The position numbers and the translations under genes were made by a program. DNA of 24,052 nucleotides, taken from Patescibacteria group bacterium (GTDB lineage Bacteria; Patescibacteriota; Patescibacteriia; WFTA01; S139-112). Shown one piece after another: positions 21,736-24,052 of the stretch. Under the pieces are notes generated by a model, which saw only the letters and a list, made by a program, of their open reading frames with translations, was not told the origin of the DNA and searched no databases. The stretch is taken from NCBI GenBank assembly GCA_015485715.1, contig WFTA01000064.1, positions 1-24,052 on the forward strand, written 5' to 3'. Position 1 is the first letter of the stretch. Every line of letters starts with the position of its first letter.

Positions 21736-24052
21736 ATGAATAAGATACATAATAAATTTTTTCAAAAATATTCACTGTACAGGAAGTGGCATCAGCATCC
21801 CCGTCATAAGCACTGGCATTGGGGAGGATTGATTGTTGTCTCATTGTTTTTTTCTATGGCTGTCTTTTCATCATATATACAGGGTATTGCATATATAGAT
21901 ACCATATCTTCCCTTATATTTCCTGCACCAAAAGTATATGCTCAACAGCTCGGGCAAAATTTACGTTTTCCGGGTGCTACCTTTGAACAGCGAAGACAAA
22001 ACTATTTATCTCGGGCAATTTCCTATTGGGGTCCTGCATGTGATGGGACTAAATACAGTGATGCGACAAATCAGTGTATCTGGGCTTTGTTGGAAAATAA
22101 CAGCAACGGGCAATATACATCTGTGATAGAAGGATATATCAATAATTATCTTGTCTGTTCTTTATCAGGGAAGTGTGAAAAATCAGACCATGCTGTGATG
22201 GTAATTGCCACACGCATGCTCCTGCAGTATGGAGACCAGATCAGCCAGTCATCTAAGGATAAAATTTTAAATGAGATTATAGGAAACGGTAACGAGGCTC
22301 TGAAAACAGGATGCACTTCCAATATGAGATTTAATGATTATGTTGCTTATTATCTTTTAACTCAGGATCCCGCCTACAGTGGTAAAACAATTACCTATAA
22401 GAGTATCTGCAATGGTACAAGCTTTACATATAACGGTAAAACTTATAGGTGGGGTAGTACATATAATGCTAATGAGCTGACCAGAGACTGGATTCAGTAT
22501 ATGATGGAGAATATGCTTGACAGAACTCCGGATGCAGACGGTACTCCCGGATTTGAATTACGATCAAATACATATGGTTATTCATATACAGAAGCTTTGA
22601 TTACTTTGTATGATTTTGCAGACAGGCCGGGGGTGACAGCATCTTCAAATGGAGCTCTTTTGAAAAGAAAAGCAAAAATGATGCTTGATTTTCTGCTTCT
22701 TGAGTGGGGCGTTAACACAGGTCCAGCCAAAGTAATTGCAGGAACTGCTGCCCGTAATTATCCCTCACGGCAGTTTATTGCTTTTTCATCTTTTCCAACT
22801 GATGTGTATTGGCCATGGGCATCACCAAGAAGCAGTACACAACATCATTATGATTACTTTGTTTCAGGATACAGACTTCCTGATGTTGTTTATGATGTGA
22901 CAGAAATTTCAGAAGAACCTGATAATTATTGGCACGAAGTATTCAGCAGAAATAAGGGATATCACAGGTCAGGAGACACTTATGCCAAGAGTACACCGGG
23001 TGAATACTCGTTTGTTACCAAATATTACAATCTGGGAGGATCAATGACCAACAGAGGATTGGTTTTAAATATTAATTCACAGGATCCCGGGGATCCATTA
23101 GGCAGGCCTATGGAAAGGGTGGGATTGCCGTTTAGGCTGTGGCTTGGAGAGAAGGCAACAGTAGGAGGGAAAACAGGTGATGATGTTTCTTACAATATTC
23201 CCAATATTAATTTGGGCGACCAAAGAGCCTGTCAGTGGAGGAATGCGGCTTTAACATCAGGCCCTTATATAGCTGCAATGACACCAAATTGGAGGGATAG
23301 ATGGTCAACTCGCCGCACTAATGTCTGCCGTTATTCATCAGGATCTACCTGTACCAAGTATTACGATCCTTTTTGGGAGGTATATGATCCTCAACATAAA
23401 TATGATTTTGATGAACATAGCGATGAAGGAGGATGGCATTTCCTAAGAGAGGGAAAGGTGGGGATTGCCATCAAAGATGACGGTGGAAGGCCGCGAAATA
23501 TGGAAATAGTGATTTTGGGATCACAGGGAGATTATCCTGATTTTACTTCATTTAAAAACGCTGTCAAATCCAATGCAAGGGTGACAAGATCATCGTTTAC
23601 AACAAGTAAAGGCGTAACTTTAGCTAATTGTAATAATGCGCCAGATACAGGTGATAAAAGTTTAACAGTCAATGGTGCAAGGAAATTTACTCAAAAATTT
23701 GACAGATTGGAAGTAATAGATTATCAGGGAAACAGGTTGGTTGACTGGAACAATGGTGTGATGACCGTCTCCAAAGGTGGCCTAACCTGCACCTATGATT
23801 TCAATAATTGGACATATTCTGGCAATGGATGTGGGTCTGCAGGAGGAGCAAGTGGTGGTGCAGATCCTATCTCTCCCACCCCTGTCTGCGGCAACAACAT
23901 TTGCGAAACAGATAAGGGTGAAAATGTAGATAATTGTAAGGCAGATTGTGGTGGTTATAGTGCCAATACCCCTCCCACAGCATTTTTATCTGCAGTTCCT
24001 TCAAGTGGAACAATTCCTCTTGAAGTTAAATTTAACGCCTCTTTATCTATAG
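21736..24052 (+). CDS. Large secreted/surface protein with Cys-rich motif and PKD-like domain, 3' end beyond the window
   Basis: The frame is open from ATG 21736 to the window end (772 codons visible), 14 bp after the esterase stop. The N-terminus mirrors the esterase: a basic, His/Trp-rich prefix (YRKWHQHPRHKHWHWGG), a membrane helix (LIVVSLFFSMAVFSSYI), a spacer and KVYAQQ. The ectodomain (about 75-690) is a long unrecognised region with many Trp, Tyr and paired Cys; an alpha-helical first part (YLSRAISYWGP, SDHAVMVIATRMLLQYGDQI) then beta-rich sequence (GGWHFLREGKVGIAIKDD), a pattern like (alpha/alpha)6-barrel polysaccharide lyases, which I cannot confirm. Then a Ser/Gly linker, VCGNNICETDKGENVDNC (a Cys-rich motif also seen as CGNGxCxxGE in secreted proteins), and a PKD-like start NTPPTAFLSAVPSSGTIPLE. 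Confidence 0.85.
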   Translation, partial: MNKIHNKFFQKYSLYRKWHQHPRHKHWHWGGLIVVSLFFSMAVFSSYIQGIAYIDTISSLIFPAPKVYAQQLGQNLRFPGATFEQRRQNYLSRAISYWGPACDGTKYSDATNQCIWALLENNSNGQYTSVIEGYINNYLVCSLSGKCEKSDHAVMVIATRMLLQYGDQISQSSKDKILNEIIGNGNEALKTGCTSNMRFNDYVAYYLLTQDPAYSGKTITYKSICNGTSFTYNGKTYRWGSTYNANELTRDWIQYMMENMLDRTPDADGTPGFELRSNTYGYSYTEALITLYDFADRPGVTASSNGALLKRKAKMMLDFLLLEWGVNTGPAKVIAGTAARNYPSRQFIAFSSFPTDVYWPWASPRSSTQHHYDYFVSGYRLPDVVYDVTEISEEPDNYWHEVFSRNKGYHRSGDTYAKSTPGEYSFVTKYYNLGGSMTNRGLVLNINSQDPGDPLGRPMERVGLPFRLWLGEKATVGGKTGDDVSYNIPNINLGDQRACQWRNAALTSGPYIAAMTPNWRDRWSTRRTNVCRYSSGSTCTKYYDPFWEVYDPQHKYDFDEHSDEGGWHFLREGKVGIAIKDDGGRPRNMEIVILGSQGDYPDFTSFKNAVKSNARVTRSSFTTSKGVTLANCNNAPDTGDKSLTVNGARKFTQKFDRLEVIDYQGNRLVDWNNGVMTVSKGGLTCTYDFNNWTYSGNGCGSAGGASGGADPISPTPVCGNNICETDKGENVDNCKADCGGYSANTPPTAFLSAVPSSGTIPLEVKFNASLSI

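Noticed and set aside
21938..22126. Separate 62-codon gene
   Set aside because: It is out of frame inside the long open frame that starts at 21736.

Overview
The window is an AT-rich, gene-dense stretch of bacterial DNA with short intergenic gaps. UGA, UAA and UAG all act as stops. Several features point to a Patescibacteria/CPR organism, most likely of the Microgenomates type: a YfhO-type membrane protein beside a dolichyl-phosphate-mannose-synthase-like GT2, a run of small SAM methyltransferases with glycan genes, a dockerin-like C-terminus on a secreted esterase, and 'KVYAQ' signal cleavage sites. This placement is inferred from gene content; no marker gene proves it.

Region 1 (1-1143) is a 5'-truncated TrmH/SpoU-type RNA methyltransferase followed by a decayed RluC/RluA-type pseudouridine synthase and a perfect 28-bp palindrome. 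Region 2 (1144-4365) has an ACT-domain protein diverging from an ATP-grasp ligase plus M20 metallopeptidase pair; the shared intergenic region holds back-to-back promoters and a repeated 10-mer. Region 3 (4366-6923) is a patchwork: a non-coding stretch with a short coding remnant, a cluster of three REP-like hairpins, an AAA_14/DUF4143 ATPase under a strong promoter with an inverted repeat across its -10, a receiver-domain gene broken by one in-frame UAA, and a GC-rich terminator.

Region 4 (6924-17186) is a 10-kb plus-strand operon with gaps of -14 to +35 bp. Its order is LPG-synthase-TM-family membrane protein, YfhO-like protein, DPM1-like GT2, GT-C-like membrane protein, four SAM methyltransferases (three clearly paralogous) and a GT4 glycosyltransferase. 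A two-gene minus-strand unit (17191-19003: MOP-type flippase and a fifth methyltransferase) converges on it with only 4 bp between stop codons. Together these look like a surface glycan pathway: nucleotide-sugar to lipid-linked sugar (GT2), transfer outside the membrane (GT-C/YfhO), chain assembly and decoration (GT4 and methyltransferases), and export (flippase). The substrate cannot be read from sequence.

Region 5 (19004-24052) encodes two very large secreted or surface proteins. One is an alpha/beta-hydrolase esterase with Ig-like modules and a dockerin-like end. The other, still open at the window edge, has an unidentified large ectodomain followed by a Cys-rich motif and a PKD-like domain. 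Both begin with an unusual His/aromatic-rich cytoplasmic prefix before the membrane segment, then a KVYAQ site. This shared N-terminal design is the most distinctive unexplained signal in the window. A second recurring signal is a -10 box exactly 6 nt before an ATG (3286, 6924 and, on the minus strand, 19003), which suggests leaderless transcripts.
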